Assembly: GCA_023334545.1 (NCBI GenBank)
Contig: JAADVB010000224.1
Span: 1 to 30,171 of the forward strand
DNA from: Salisapilia sapeloensis
Taxonomy: Eukaryota > Oomycota > Peronosporomycetes > Peronosporales > Salisapiliaceae
Direction of reading: 5' to 3'
DNA length: 30,171 nt
The translations under genes and the position numbers were made by a program. Position 1 is the first letter of the stretch; every line of letters starts with the position of its first letter. This document shows positions 19,446-28,775 of this stretch, piece after piece. The notes beneath the pieces were generated by a model. The model had not been told where the DNA came from. It searched no databases and was given only the letters and a program-made list of their open reading frames with translations.

Positions 19446-20603
19446 TCATTTGCGTTTATCGGTCCGTTGGTGGATGCGACGAACGGCTTTGCGCAGTGGC
19501 TGGAAGGCCCCCGTGGCGGTCATGTATCCGTAAAGATATTCACATCCGGAGAGAAAAGTCGTGGTCCCGACGACGCCGCTAGATTAGAAGACGAGGGTCA
19601 AAATTTGTCAGTGAAGCATGCGGATAGAAAACGTACAACATGCTGATGAGAGGTGTGGGGCCAATCACGTTAGTCGCGCCCTCAATAAGACACATACCGA
19701 ACACGCCTATTTGTAGCGCCGTGTTCCACTTGCTTAGGGCCGACGGTTGGATCTCAAACCCTTCCTGCATCTCGCCCACGTCGAACAGACTCGACGACGA
19801 CGACTTGGTCGACACGCGGTGGTACAGCGTACCGGCAACGAGCAGCAGGTCTCGACCAAAGATGAGCGCCGTCAACGACCCTGGAAGCATCGAGGACGAG
19901 TAGAGAGTCAAGCACAGGGTAGAGATGAGAAATTTATCCGCGAGAGGGTCCAAAAACGAGCCTAATGTAGACTGGGTGATTGTCATCTCTGACTAAACAA
20001 TACAAGACATTAGGGGTTGTACCTGGAGATTGTAGGAGCGAGCGATATAGCCGTCGAGCCAGTCGGAGAACCCTGCAACGGCCAGCACTACCCATCAAGA
20101 CACGTGACTATAGTGCTATGATAGCTGCGATGGAATATACATACGCCCGATGGCAGCTTTATACTGGTTGTTCACGATCAGATAGCCCAGGTAGGGAGTA
20201 GCTCCAATTCGAGAAAAAGTGATCATATTCGGGACATTGAATACGTCTTGCTTCTAATACATGAAGCGTTGAGAACAAGTAGCTAACAAGGTGTATAATC
20301 CAAGTGTACCGTAGCGAGAGGCTTTCGTTTGTCTTCGTCGTTCGGTTTCTTCTCATCATCTTTAAAATCCGTGCTAAAGCTGGCAATACCACTTGGTATG
20401 CGATTGTACTTGGTCTGCATTATAGTCGAAATGTGAGGCGATAGAGAAATCCTTTTTGCCGTCGGATACAGAGCACCAGTATTTCTGTTGCAAGTAATAC
20501 GATGGCTAGCAATGCTCTTCATAGACCTCCGCACTTGTGGGCTTGCGACGGAGGTCATTTGACTTGGCTGTCGTACAAGTAGCTGCAGCATGAGCCGAGT
20601 CAT
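19446..20603 (-). CDS. Mitochondrial cardiolipin synthase (CDP-alcohol phosphatidyltransferase type), 5 exons, 311 aa
   Basis: Exons on the minus strand are 20603-20310, 20253-20145, 20087-20023, 19971-19637 and 19578-19446; introns are 51-58 bp with GT...AG ends. The signature D-G-x2-A-R-x8-G-x3-D-x3-D is formed only after splicing (D146, G147, A150, R151, G160, D164, D168) and spans the exon 3/4 junction. The exact x8 spacing decides the acceptor at 19972 (CACCCAG). Residues 99-110 hold 'NVPNMITFSRI', usual for this family, and the rest is hydrophobic with a 'GRDLLL' segment as in animal CRLS1. The first ~90 residues are Arg/Ser-rich with few acidic residues, fitting mitochondrial import. 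The enzyme makes cardiolipin from CDP-diacylglycerol and phosphatidylglycerol in the inner membrane. The length matches eukaryotic CRLS1 (~300). Phosphatidylglycerophosphate synthase is the main alternative, but the CRLS1-like spacing and sequence favour cardiolipin synthase. Confidence 0.85.
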
Positions 20604-21448
20604 TATCTGGCCGCTGCTTAGTGTCACTTTTGAGGTTGCTCACATACAAAAACCAAGCGTCGTCTGTAACAAAACAGCACTAGTTGAAATGGGAGCCAAA
20701 GTCATTATTTGCGCACTGCGCACTTAGCATACACCCTAAAGGTCGTCGTTGCGATGGGGACTTTGCAGACAAGATTTGCAAGTTGTTTCGTCTGAAAATG
20801 TAATCTTTGCAAAGCTACACATTTCGCTTTGCAGGTCAGTAGATAGTGCATAGGGATTGTATTGCAGGTAGCTTCACATGAATCGAATCGCGGTCTCAAC
20901 ATACCCACAAGCAGAGGTAACGTTTCCAATGATACCTTGAGCTTGAAGATTTATCTTCAATACCTTCTCCCGTCAAGTATAGAATCGACCTTTACAAAGC
21001 TCTGTATCCGTTCTGCTTCCACGCTTAATTCCTGCTAGAATGACAAACCAAAGGTCAGGAGTCTAGAGTCAACTCTGAAGTTGTAGTTGTCCAGTATCCT
21101 ATCCCTTGGCCTTTTTACTACTTTCAGTCACGATTTGAACATGTCAACGACTCGTTCGATTGCTCAGAACGTCGTGTAGCACATATCTAGATATCTTTTT
21201 ATCAGCAATCAGGGCTCCTTTCCTGCGCGTGCTTAATAGGTTAATGACCATTACCTCAGTTGCAGTATGTGTTTATTGTGCTAGAGTTAAATGGAAAAAT
21301 TCTGACAAGCACATATACTACGCTTTCAAAACTCTAGAAGAGGAGTTGAGTTTTTATACCGGTACAGCTTCTGCCTTTGGCATACAAGAGAAGAAAACAG
21401 GTTTGCATTCTTTTGATTAAGATTGCGTTTTATCATTTGACCCCGCTT
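20604..21448. other. Gene-free stretch between cardiolipin synthase and RER1
   Basis: Frames at 20705-20929 (minus, 74 aa) and 21160-21420 (plus, 86 aa, no ATG start) carry no recognisable domain, signal peptide or good start, and I do not call them. A perfect 8-bp inverted repeat with a 2-bp spacer lies at 20943-20960. The region presumably includes the RER1 3' UTR at its right end and the cardiolipin synthase promoter at its left end. Confidence 0.45.
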
Positions 21449-22195
21449 CTATTTCGAATCTTTACCTCCCTTTCCGCGATAAACCTACATAAATGAGACT
21501 CGTCAGTTGACCGAAAACGCCATGACAATAGCCTAAGTTGCATACCTGTTTTCCGTGACTCCAAGGGACGTAGTTGTGTTCCCACATATGTTTGATCTGG
21601 CGCTTCATAGTGAGCGTGAAAAGCGCAATGAAGTAGATGAGCAGGATGGGCCAGAAGACTGGGATGTCAAACGCGTCGCTGAGCGTCATCAGCAGGCTGA
21701 AGAAAGTAGCTTTGACCATCGAGTACCAGAACTGGAACTCTGGCACTCTTCTCGTGAACGGTCGGAACTCTTCACTCTGTTTCGACGGCAGTAGAGGTCC
21801 ATCATTCTCGGCATCAATCTAGTTTCGAAAGTGAATAATACTATAAAACACGACAGAAGCATGTAAAGTACTTGGGGCGAAAGGAAGCCGATGAAAAGAT
21901 TGAGCAAGTAGATCCCGAGGCCGTAGGTGACAATGTGAAACTGGTTGAGCATGAGGACACGGACGAGGTAGAGGAAGAGGAGACCGATCGCTACACCCCA
22001 TCTCGTCCAGAGATAGATCGTGCTTCGATCTAGCAAATGCTGCCACTGTCTATCCGATCATTCGGTCGATCGAGTCAGCTTCCACGTATTCTAACTCAAT
22101 ATACACAGATCAAATCACCTCTTCAAAGACGCCAGCATGAGAGCAGCCTTCGGGGGCTCTGTCAGCCCCTGCGAGTCGCCAGAAGCAGGTTCCAT
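21449..22195 (-). CDS. RER1: RER1, Golgi-to-ER retrieval receptor, 4 exons, 187 aa
   Basis: Exons on the minus strand are 22195-22119, 22049-21872, 21818-21546 and 21484-21449, with introns of 69, 53 and 61 bp (GT...AG). The spliced product is a four-pass membrane protein of 187 residues; human RER1 has 196. Family hallmarks are 'YGLGIYLLNLFIGFLSPQ', then an acidic 'IDAENDGPLLPSKQSEEFRP', then 'PVFWPILLIYF' and 'TMKRQIKHM'. The C-terminus reads HGKQ then VYRGKGGKDSK. RER1 sits in the cis-Golgi and returns ER membrane proteins by reading polar residues in their transmembrane segments, using COPI vesicles. The N-terminus (MEPASGDSQ) is short and cytosolic. The start is the only ATG before the first hydrophobic segment. 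It lies 124 bp after the GH81 stop codon on the same strand. Confidence 0.95.
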
Positions 22196-22319
22196 GGTCG
22201 TCCACGTAGCTCGACCGAAAAAAGTTGTGAGTTTTGGTCGAAAAGGGTACTTTATAGAAAATAGCAAGGTCTTGAAGAAAAGGTAATAATCTCCTTTATT
22301 TCGCTTTCCTAGCACTTAC

Positions 22320-25300
22320 TTAGGCAGTCGTCACCAGGTACAGGAAGAAGGCGAAGACGATGAGCGCTGCGCCAGCGCAGAACCAGGCTCGCATGTCTCC
22401 TTCTTCCCCATCTCCAAGCGGCTCATATCCCCGACGACGGAAGCGCATGACCGAGAGCACCACCACGACCACAACGATGACTGTTATCAGAATGGAGAGT
22501 CCGATCACTTCATGCGCACTCCAGCCACCTTTGGCGACAGACTCACTTCCGCTTCCACTGTCTCCTTCTGCCTCCGTGTCCGAGCAGCACAAGAGGCCAG
22601 GACAGCAACCCAACGCAGTGTAGCAGCACTCGAGTGGGTTGCCACCTTCCCCTGCTTGAAGACACGCCGGCTCGTTCTGACAGCTCTTGATCTTCTCTCC
22701 CTGGTGCTTGGCCGTGTCCGGCACGACCTCTCCGTTCGGGTCTTGACAGCACCACAATGTATCTCCTGTCTTAAGATCCGGTGTGCAGCACCCAGCAGGT
22801 GTGTCGCAGCACTCGAGACCAGCAGCAGCGCACACAGGCTGACTGTGGCAACTGTCGACCTTGGGTGTCGCCACCACAGGCTCTTCGCAACATCCGAGCC
22901 ACATGTCATCATTGCAGCATCCACCTTCGGTCTGGCAACAGTCGAGACCGAGTGCTTGGCACTTTGGCTGGTCCTCGCAGTAATCTCCTCCCGTCGGCGG
23001 CTTGGAAGGTGGCGTCGTCGGTGCAGGCACAGGCGTCGCCGGTGCTGCTGTCAGTGGTTCTGGATGCTGACAGCAGTCGAGAGTCTTGTTGGTGGCGGGA
23101 TCCGGTTGGCAGCAGCCTTCGACGGAGCTGCAGCAGCCAAAGCCTCCTTTCGCGCACTCTTTCTCTCCCTGACACTGCTCTTCGATCGGCGGCTGGATCT
23201 GTGTGTCGTCTTGCGGACAGCACGAGAGAGACGTGGAGGGACAGCACCCTGGAAGCGTATTGCAGCACCACAGTCCGGCTGCGGCGCATTCCGAATAGCC
23301 AAAGCACTGCTCCGTCGCTCTCAGCGCAGTCGTCGGGATGGAACGTTGCCAAGACGGTCTAGTTGCGATCCAGTACTTTGCGTAGGACATGGCATTCCAC
23401 GTGTCCATGGCAAAGTCATTCAGGTCGGAGTGGAGCTCATCCCACGCGACGCTGGCGTCTAGGATCGCATAGTCAAGCAGCAGTAGAGACTTCCAGATGC
23501 TGTCGCTCTCGAGAGAGTCGTACTCTGGCTGGAGCAAAGGATACTCTTGAGAGACATAGCCTTCCGTTAGGAGCAGAGGCGAAATGGGCGTGAACGGCAT
23601 CATGTTGATGCCATGGACGTACACTGGACGTCTGCCGAACCACGTAGAGTAGACGACCGTCATGTCGCCAACGACGCCTACCATGAGGTTCTCGGCAAAC
23701 ATGGGTTCGTACACAGTGATAGCTTTCTTCTCTGGTTGCTTCATCTGCCAGTAGAGCTTTGTGGATCGGATCTCGGACGCAATGAGGTAGCGAAGGTAGT
23801 CTAAGTGAGCTTCATCCTTGGTGTCCTTGTAGAAGAGTGCGAGAGAGTAGTAAGCATTCAGACTTTCACTAGAGCTTTCCTGACTCTTGCCTACTTGCAT
23901 CTGGAATAAACCACTTGCGTACGAATGACCAGTGTAAAAGTCTTTGTGTCTAGCAGTTGGGAACGCTGGTGTGCTTTCGAGCGGACTTCCAATGTCGTTC
24001 ACGATGTCCATGACGGCATCTAAGTGAGTCTGAATGAAGGCCGGATCGAGGTGCTGGAGGACGGCGAAGGCGTACGTAAAGTAACCAAAGTGGAAGTGGT
24101 GGTCGTTGTAGTAACCAGCTCCAAAGTCCGCCGCAGAGTTCTGAACGCCGTCTCTCGGGACGACGCCACCAAATTTAGCATCATATAGCAACGTGTCTGC
24201 GTTGGAGGATGTGAGCCACGGACGCAAGTGCTCTTCCATCTGACGCACCAGTTGCTCTCTGAGTTCAGTCTGGTTAAACTTGTCGGCCAACAAGGCTAGA
24301 CGTGCTTCTCGACTGATCAACTTGCCAAAGCCATACGTGTCTGCCGGCAGGTTCGGGTACTTGACTGCATCCGTGTGCAGGTCTTTGATGATCTCTTCCT
24401 TCGCCTCTTCTCGTCGTTTCAAGAGGACAGGGTCTGTTTCTTCCGATGCGAACAGTCCGTCGTCCCCCAGGTCAAAGTCAATGTCCGGCAACGTCTCACG
24501 TAGTCGCCACCTCCGTCCAGAGACACCTGTCATCATGCCTCGGATGCTGGCGTATTGTAACTCGAGCAATAGTTCATTGCTGCCTTCCTCCACATGTAGA
24601 ATTTGAGAGTGATGTGGCAGCGCCAGCATCAAGAGCGACTGGCTTACTGAGCCAAAAGCTTCCGTCTGCCAGTCAACAACGAGGTCGAGCATGTCCACGA
24701 TCGAGTCCTTTGGTGGCTTTTGCATGTCAAGAGAAGCACCAGTGGGGTACACGCTGGCGTGCTGCACTAGCGTAGGCAGTTGGATACTCAAATCGGTCGC
24801 TACGGCCGTCCGCAAGACACCAGTGAGAGGCTTATTGGCGACGAGACCACCGGCTTCGAGCGAGAACTTGAGGTCTTTATCGGAGGAGAAGAGAACCCAG
24901 TTTTGTCCGCTCGAGAGACGGATAGCAAAGGATGCAAAACCTAGCTCGTCATCCACGAGTCGACTCCATCGCTTGGTCGTTTCCTCGATCTTTGATATAG
25001 AGATCCCGTTGCCACTCGATAGACGAGGGACTGTGTTGAAGTACTTGACCGTCATGTATGGCGAACCACGCACCAAGTACGTTTGGAAGACAGGATTCGA
25101 AGTGGTATCGTAAAAGTCCACGGTGACGCTCATCGGATCCGAGTGCGTGACAGCGTGATCTTGAGGAGAGTTCTCGGCATCAGCAGTCGAAAAGATGATT
25201 TGAGACGCATAGCCTGACTGAATCACGTCTGGCGTAACGACACGGAACGGGAAGCACGTGTGGAGTTCGTGGTCGATGACCTTGGCAATGTACGGCATGG

Positions 25301-25484
25301 TGACGACCGGCAGATCGCCGTCGTTAAGCACGAGGTTGGTCCACCACGCTCCAGTCGGAAACGCACGAGTCTCAGTTTCATTCGGACGATAGTAGGATAT
25401 CGAGAGCGGGTGGTGGATCTCTGGAAACGGCGACAAGGCCGCCGTGATCCCCAGGAACGTCGACAGGAGCATGAGCATCCGCAT
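22320..25484 (-). CDS. GH81 endo-beta-1,3-glucanase with five paired-cysteine modules and a membrane anchor
   Basis: This single-exon gene encodes 1054 aa. Residues 1-17 are a signal peptide (MRMLMLLSTFLGITAAL). Residues ~25-715 are the GH81 catalytic domain: the N-terminal sandwich ('GAWWTNLVLNDGDLP'), D461 in YNDHHFHFGY, and E536 and E540 in QESSSESLNAYY, spaced like the GH81 catalytic glutamates. The enzyme cleaves internal beta-1,3-glucan bonds, so it can remodel the oomycete's own glucan wall or attack host callose. Residues 727-967 hold five modules with CCx4GCC cores, separated by Pro/Thr-rich linkers. Residues ~993-1015 are a transmembrane segment followed by MRFRRR, and ~1033-1050 a second one ending the protein. 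The protein is therefore likely plasma-membrane bound with the enzyme outside. Its promoter is shared divergently with the gene at right. Confidence 0.93.
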   Translation of the reverse strand: MRMLMLLSTFLGITAALSPFPEIHHPLSISYYRPNETETRAFPTGAWWTNLVLNDGDLPVVTMPYIAKVIDHELHTCFPFRVVTPDVIQSGYASQIIFSTADAENSPQDHAVTHSDPMSVTVDFYDTTSNPVFQTYLVRGSPYMTVKYFNTVPRLSSGNGISISKIEETTKRWSRLVDDELGFASFAIRLSSGQNWVLFSSDKDLKFSLEAGGLVANKPLTGVLRTAVATDLSIQLPTLVQHASVYPTGASLDMQKPPKDSIVDMLDLVVDWQTEAFGSVSQSLLMLALPHHSQILHVEEGSNELLLELQYASIRGMMTGVSGRRWRLRETLPDIDFDLGDDGLFASEETDPVLLKRREEAKEEIIKDLHTDAVKYPNLPADTYGFGKLISREARLALLADKFNQTELREQLVRQMEEHLRPWLTSSNADTLLYDAKFGGVVPRDGVQNSAADFGAGYYNDHHFHFGYFTYAFAVLQHLDPAFIQTHLDAVMDIVNDIGSPLESTPAFPTARHKDFYTGHSYASGLFQMQVGKSQESSSESLNAYYSLALFYKDTKDEAHLDYLRYLIASEIRSTKLYWQMKQPEKKAITVYEPMFAENLMVGVVGDMTVVYSTWFGRRPVYVHGINMMPFTPISPLLLTEGYVSQEYPLLQPEYDSLESDSIWKSLLLLDYAILDASVAWDELHSDLNDFAMDTWNAMSYAKYWIATRPSWQRSIPTTALRATEQCFGYSECAAAGLWCCNTLPGCCPSTSLSCCPQDDTQIQPPIEEQCQGEKECAKGGFGCCSSVEGCCQPDPATNKTLDCCQHPEPLTAAPATPVPAPTTPPSKPPTGGDYCEDQPKCQALGLDCCQTEGGCCNDDMWLGCCEEPVVATPKVDSCHSQPVCAAAGLECCDTPAGCCTPDLKTGDTLWCCQDPNGEVVPDTAKHQGEKIKSCQNEPACLQAGEGGNPLECCYTALGCCPGLLCCSDTEAEGDSGSGSESVAKGGWSAHEVIGLSILITVIVVVVVVLSVMRFRRRGYEPLGDGEEGDMRAWFCAGAALIVFAFFLYLVTTA
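22584..23306 (-). repeat. Five tandem paired-cysteine modules within the GH81 protein
   Basis: Modules lie at residues 727-756, 771-805, 836-866, 879-913 and 935-967. Each has the order C-x5-C-x(6-10)-CC-x4-GCC-x(3-12)-CC (cores CCNTLPGCC, CCSSVEGCC, CCQTEGGCC, CCDTPAGCC, CCYTALGCC). The spacing resembles the CCx5CC motif of granulins. The longest linker is rich in Pro, Thr and Ala (residues ~810-832). Function is not known; carbohydrate or wall binding is an inference from position. Confidence 0.7.
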
Positions 25485-25600
25485 GATACGGCACTTCTGA
25501 TTCTGCTTGTTTCGTTTAATGGGTAAGGATCTTACTTGACGTTAGTATAGAGTGTCTAAACAATTGGAATGGACGACATTGAACACATAATACCACTCTC
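25485..25600. promoter_or_regulatory. Divergent promoter between the GH81 and ELL-like genes
   Basis: Only 116 bp separate the two start codons. On the minus strand, 25574-25558 reads GTCCATTCCAATTGTTT, containing an Inr-like CCATTCC and an AATTGTTT. It is a weak (about 11/16) match to the oomycete core promoter, 74-90 bp upstream of the GH81 ATG. No clear counterpart was seen for the plus-strand gene. Confidence 0.4.
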
Positions 25601-26977
25601 ATGAGCTCTTATCAGGTGCATGCCATTCAATAGAGCTACAGCTCTTTAAGCAACAAGTACTAACTTTAAAGGTAGTATGCATTGCATGCAGGGGGTGAGA
25701 GAGCTCAGGACGCCGGACGATGGGCTGCTTCGCTCAAACTGACGCCGGAGCTGTTAGAGAAACTCCAGTCGAGCTCCGACCTGCGAGTCTTTCTATCGAT
25801 TAACACAGCAACGACATCCAAGTCCCAGCGTAGTGAACTCTTGCTAAAGGATGCTAATGCCGACGTTGTGGACAAGTATGAATTGCATTCTTTCCGGGAA
25901 GATGGAAATGTGAACCACGTTTGCGCCTTTGAGTACCAGGAGCCCAAGCAGGGCTTTGACATTGTCAAGCAAGGCAGCATCCATCAGAAGATGATCGTGC
26001 AGAGACTACTGGATCGCCAGGAGCAGGATCGAATCAAGGACAAGCACGAGCGGTCTGTAGAGGAGTCAAAGAGCCGAACGTCCAAGCTGCTGGACAAGCA
26101 GCCTGCTCAGCGGAAGAGGCGAATGGTAGTCTACAAGCCTACGGTGTCGTCTAGCGCCAAGGACAGCTCTGGCCCAGTCATGTACGACAGTAGCATCTTT
26201 TCTAAGCAGAAGTGGTGTCTAACGTAAAGAGATAGATCACTCCCGAGTGCATTGGGAAGTCAAGAGGCAGCAGACATGATAGAGAATCTCCAGCAGGAAG
26301 ACGAACCCGAACCAGCTGAACAAGAGACTCCAACGCCAAAGGAACCTATTCCAAAGGAACCTACTCCAAAGGAACCTGCTCCAAAGGAACCTGCTCCAAA
26401 GGAATCTACACCTAAGGAACCTGCTCCGAAGAAACAAAAGACGACAGTGCCAGCTTATAAGCCAGTAAAGGAGGTGGAGACACCTGCGCCCAAGACGAAT
26501 TCGAAAGAGGAGCAAGTGCAATTGATAGATCGAGTCGTCAACAGCACACAGAAGAAAAATGTCAAGCGAGCTAAGGTGCGGAACTCCAAGCTACCGGAAG
26601 TGGTCAAACGCTTGCCAGAGGAGGTGCAGCAAGTATGCAAGTGTCTAAATGAAAAGTTTCTTCGCGCTGCCATTGTAGACGATGAAGACTTACGGATTTT
26701 TCAGACACAGTACGACAACATGGCTGCGTACTGGCATGTCCTCGACAAGGTACGTAAGCAACAGCTAGACTATCGATACGACTACTAACGTGGCAAGTAG
26801 GCATACTCGATCTACTACATCAAATCAAGCGCCAAGACACTCGAGTCCAAGTCGACAAGTCAGAGCGAACAAGAGGTCGTATCATATCTCGAGCAGACCA
26901 TGTTGTCTCTTCAGCACTCGCTGTCGTCCCTACAGTCTTCCATCTCGACATATATAGATTCGAAATCGTCACAATAG
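25601..26977 (+). CDS. ELL-like RNA polymerase II elongation factor, about 4 exons
   Basis: Proposed exon 1 is 25601-25615 (MSSYQ). Intron 1 (25616-25675) has a TACTAAC branch site 12 bp before its TAG. Exon 2 starts at 25676 ('YALHAGGERAQ') and runs to about 26216-26223. A short intron around 26217-26270 removes the in-frame TAA at 26225; its exact ends are unresolved (54 bp with GTCTAA...GCAG is one in-phase choice). Exon 3 runs to 26749. The last intron is 26750-26800 (GTACGT...GTAG, again with TACTAAC), and the last exon ends at TAG 26975-26977. The N-terminal region resembles ELL: 'LKLTPELLEKLQ', then 'QGSIHQKMIV' with a following charged helix, and 'KRRMVVYKP'. The middle is a Pro/Lys/Glu repeat, and the C-terminus is helical like the ELL/occludin-type domain. 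ELL proteins suppress pausing of RNA polymerase II. The gene is clear; the family call is tentative. Confidence 0.6.
26336..26425 (+). repeat. Six 15-bp tandem units encoding PKEP(T/A) repeats
   Basis: Units of the type CCAAAGGAACCTGCT recur in frame at 26336, 26351, 26366, 26381, 26396 and 26411, with a decayed seventh after them. They encode a flexible, charged Pro-Lys-Glu linker between the N- and C-terminal parts of the ELL-like protein. Copy number is likely to vary between strains. Confidence 0.85.
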
Positions 26978-26998
26978 GAAAAGAAAACGAACGTGTTG

Positions 26999-27004
26999 AA
27001 TAAA
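26999..27004 (+). terminator. Likely poly(A) signal of the ELL-like gene
   Basis: AATAAA lies 22 bp after the stop codon at 26977, in the 43-bp gap between the stops of two convergent genes. The transcript end probably reaches into the STI1 3' coding end. Confidence 0.4.
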
Positions 27005-27020
27005 AACCTTGGCTGGTACC

Positions 27021-28709
27021 TTACTTGGTCTGAAGCACGCCGGCAGCGATCAGTTTCTCGATCTTAGCCATGATGTCTGCGTTCTGCAAATGCCTCTGCG
27101 CGGCCTGCGGGTCCGTCTGGAACTCCTGAAGGACGTTCTGCATCACTGGATCCCTCAAAATCGCCTGAATCTCCGGATCCGCCATACCGTGCGCAGCTCG
27201 CTCCTCGTCAACCTCTCCGCTGTTAATGCGGTTCGCGACACTGCGCAATCCGCTCTTGCACTCTTCGTTCTCCGGATCGATCTTCAAACCACTTTCGTAA
27301 CTCTCGCGCGCCTTGTGGTACTCCTTCATCAAGAACTGGATGGCAGCCAGTCTTGTCCACGCCTTCACGTAATTCGGGTCGATTTTCAGAGCCTTCTCAC
27401 AGTCGCTCTTAGCTTCCACGAACGAAGTCAGCTTCGTGTATGCTGCAGCGCGGTTGGCGTAGTACACTGCGCTCGAAGGATCGCGCTTAATAGCTTCCGT
27501 GTACCTTTCAACGGCCTCCGGGAAGGAGCCGGACTTGAAGAACTCGTTGCCTTCAGCCTTGGCAGCAGCAGCTTTCTCAGGGTCGATGTACGCGAGCTCC
27601 TTGGCCTTCTTCAGCTTCTGTTGCGTCAATCGAATCTTCTGGTCCACGTCCCTCGTTCGGTTCTCCATCTGCGCGTTCTCGTAGTTCTCGATGGCTTTCA
27701 ACAGATTCTCCTCCGTCTCGCCCTTCTTTGTGTACGCGTTGCCAATACGAACGTACGCCTTAGCGATCAAAGGATACTCTGCACGGTTGGATCGGCCGAT
27801 CTCGACAGCCTTCTTGCAGTCTTCGATACACTCGTCGTACTTCTTTTGCTCAAGCTTTACTGCCGCTAGATTCGTGTAGTATGAAATGTTCGACGGATAG
27901 AGCTCAATGGCCTCGTTGTAGCACTCGATGGCCTCGTCGAACTTCTTCTGCTTGTACAGAGAGTTACCGCGCGCCTTGGCTTCATCTGCCTTTGCCTGCT
28001 GAGCCTTCTGTTCCTTCTCTTCTTCCGTCAAGTTCTCTTCCTTTGGCTCCTCAGCCTTTGCTTCCTCCTTTGGTTCCATGTTCACGTCTTCCTTTGCTGG
28101 CGTCGGCTCCGGTGCCTGCGCCTGCGCTTCGTCTCCAGAGCTCACGTTTAGACCTAACAATTCGCCAAGAACCTGCATGACTCGCTGATCTTGGAGGTGC
28201 TGGTTGAGCTTGTTCGGGTCTTGCTGGATCTCTTGCAAGATGCTAACGAAGCTAGCGTCGCTCAGAAGATGAGAAACGCGTGGGTTGGTAGCGAGCTTCG
28301 CAAACATGTCGGGTCCAAAGGCACCTGCGAGTGGGTTCGAACCAGAGCTCGCCATGGCCTTCTCTACCTCGTCCAGTCCGTTTTTGCAAGGAGCACTGGA
28401 CGGGTCGACTTCCAGACCTTGCTCGTATGCCTTCTTCGCGTCCTCATATTTTTTCAGCGTATGTAGAGCTGCGCCCTTACGACTGTATCCCTTAGCCCAG
28501 TCGTTCTTCGCTTCGATACACTTTTCCGCATCTTCTAAAGCTTTCTGCGCATCGTGAAGAGATAGGTACGCAGCGGATCGGTTCGAGTAGTACACGTGAT
28601 TGGCAGGATTAATTTCAATCGCCTTGGTGTACTGGTCGATGGCTTCCTGGAAGTTGCCGGCAGACAGAGCAGCGTTGCCTTGCGCCTTGAAGCTTTCCGC
28701 GTCGGTCAT
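27021..28709 (-). CDS. STI1: STI1/HOP, Hsp70-Hsp90 organising co-chaperone, 562 aa
   Basis: STI1 bridges Hsp70 and Hsp90 and hands clients from one to the other in the cytosol. Domain order is complete: TPR1 (~4-115), DP1 (~125-190), an acidic Lys/Glu/Ala linker (~195-235), TPR2A (~240-355), TPR2B (~380-495) and DP2 (~508-562, ending AAGVLQTK). The TPR1 carboxylate clamp that grips the EEVD tails is intact: K8, N12, N43, K73 and R77. The start is ATG 28709 (MTDAESFKAQGNAAL). The frame is open upstream to 28823, but that extension has no ATG before this one and does not look like protein of this family. It is a single exon. A perfect heat-shock element lies 66 bp upstream. The gene converges on the ELL-like gene, with 43 bp between stop codons. 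Confidence 0.97.
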   Translation of the reverse strand: MTDAESFKAQGNAALSAGNFQEAIDQYTKAIEINPANHVYYSNRSAAYLSLHDAQKALEDAEKCIEAKNDWAKGYSRKGAALHTLKKYEDAKKAYEQGLEVDPSSAPCKNGLDEVEKAMASSGSNPLAGAFGPDMFAKLATNPRVSHLLSDASFVSILQEIQQDPNKLNQHLQDQRVMQVLGELLGLNVSSGDEAQAQAPEPTPAKEDVNMEPKEEAKAEEPKEENLTEEEKEQKAQQAKADEAKARGNSLYKQKKFDEAIECYNEAIELYPSNISYYTNLAAVKLEQKKYDECIEDCKKAVEIGRSNRAEYPLIAKAYVRIGNAYTKKGETEENLLKAIENYENAQMENRTRDVDQKIRLTQQKLKKAKELAYIDPEKAAAAKAEGNEFFKSGSFPEAVERYTEAIKRDPSSAVYYANRAAAYTKLTSFVEAKSDCEKALKIDPNYVKAWTRLAAIQFLMKEYHKARESYESGLKIDPENEECKSGLRSVANRINSGEVDEERAAHGMADPEIQAILRDPVMQNVLQEFQTDPQAAQRHLQNADIMAKIEKLIAAGVLQTK

Positions 28710-28775
28710 TCTGGCTAGATGATCTTTTGTCTTTTGACTTGTGGTTGGATGCGCTTCACTTTGCTTTTGTATCGA

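Noticed and set aside
20705-20929. 74-residue Cys-containing minus-strand frame
   Set aside because: No signal peptide, no regular cysteine spacing and no promoter; likely chance.
21160-21420. 86-residue plus-strand frame
   Set aside because: It has no ATG at its start, no recognisable domain, and sits alone in a gene-free stretch.
22512-23462. Long plus-strand open frame opposite the GH81 cysteine modules
   Set aside because: It is an antisense shadow of Cys- and Ser-rich codons and shows no domain or plausible promoter.
28324-28340. GGGTTCGAACC, tRNA-like
   Set aside because: It lies within the STI1 coding sequence and no cloverleaf can be drawn.
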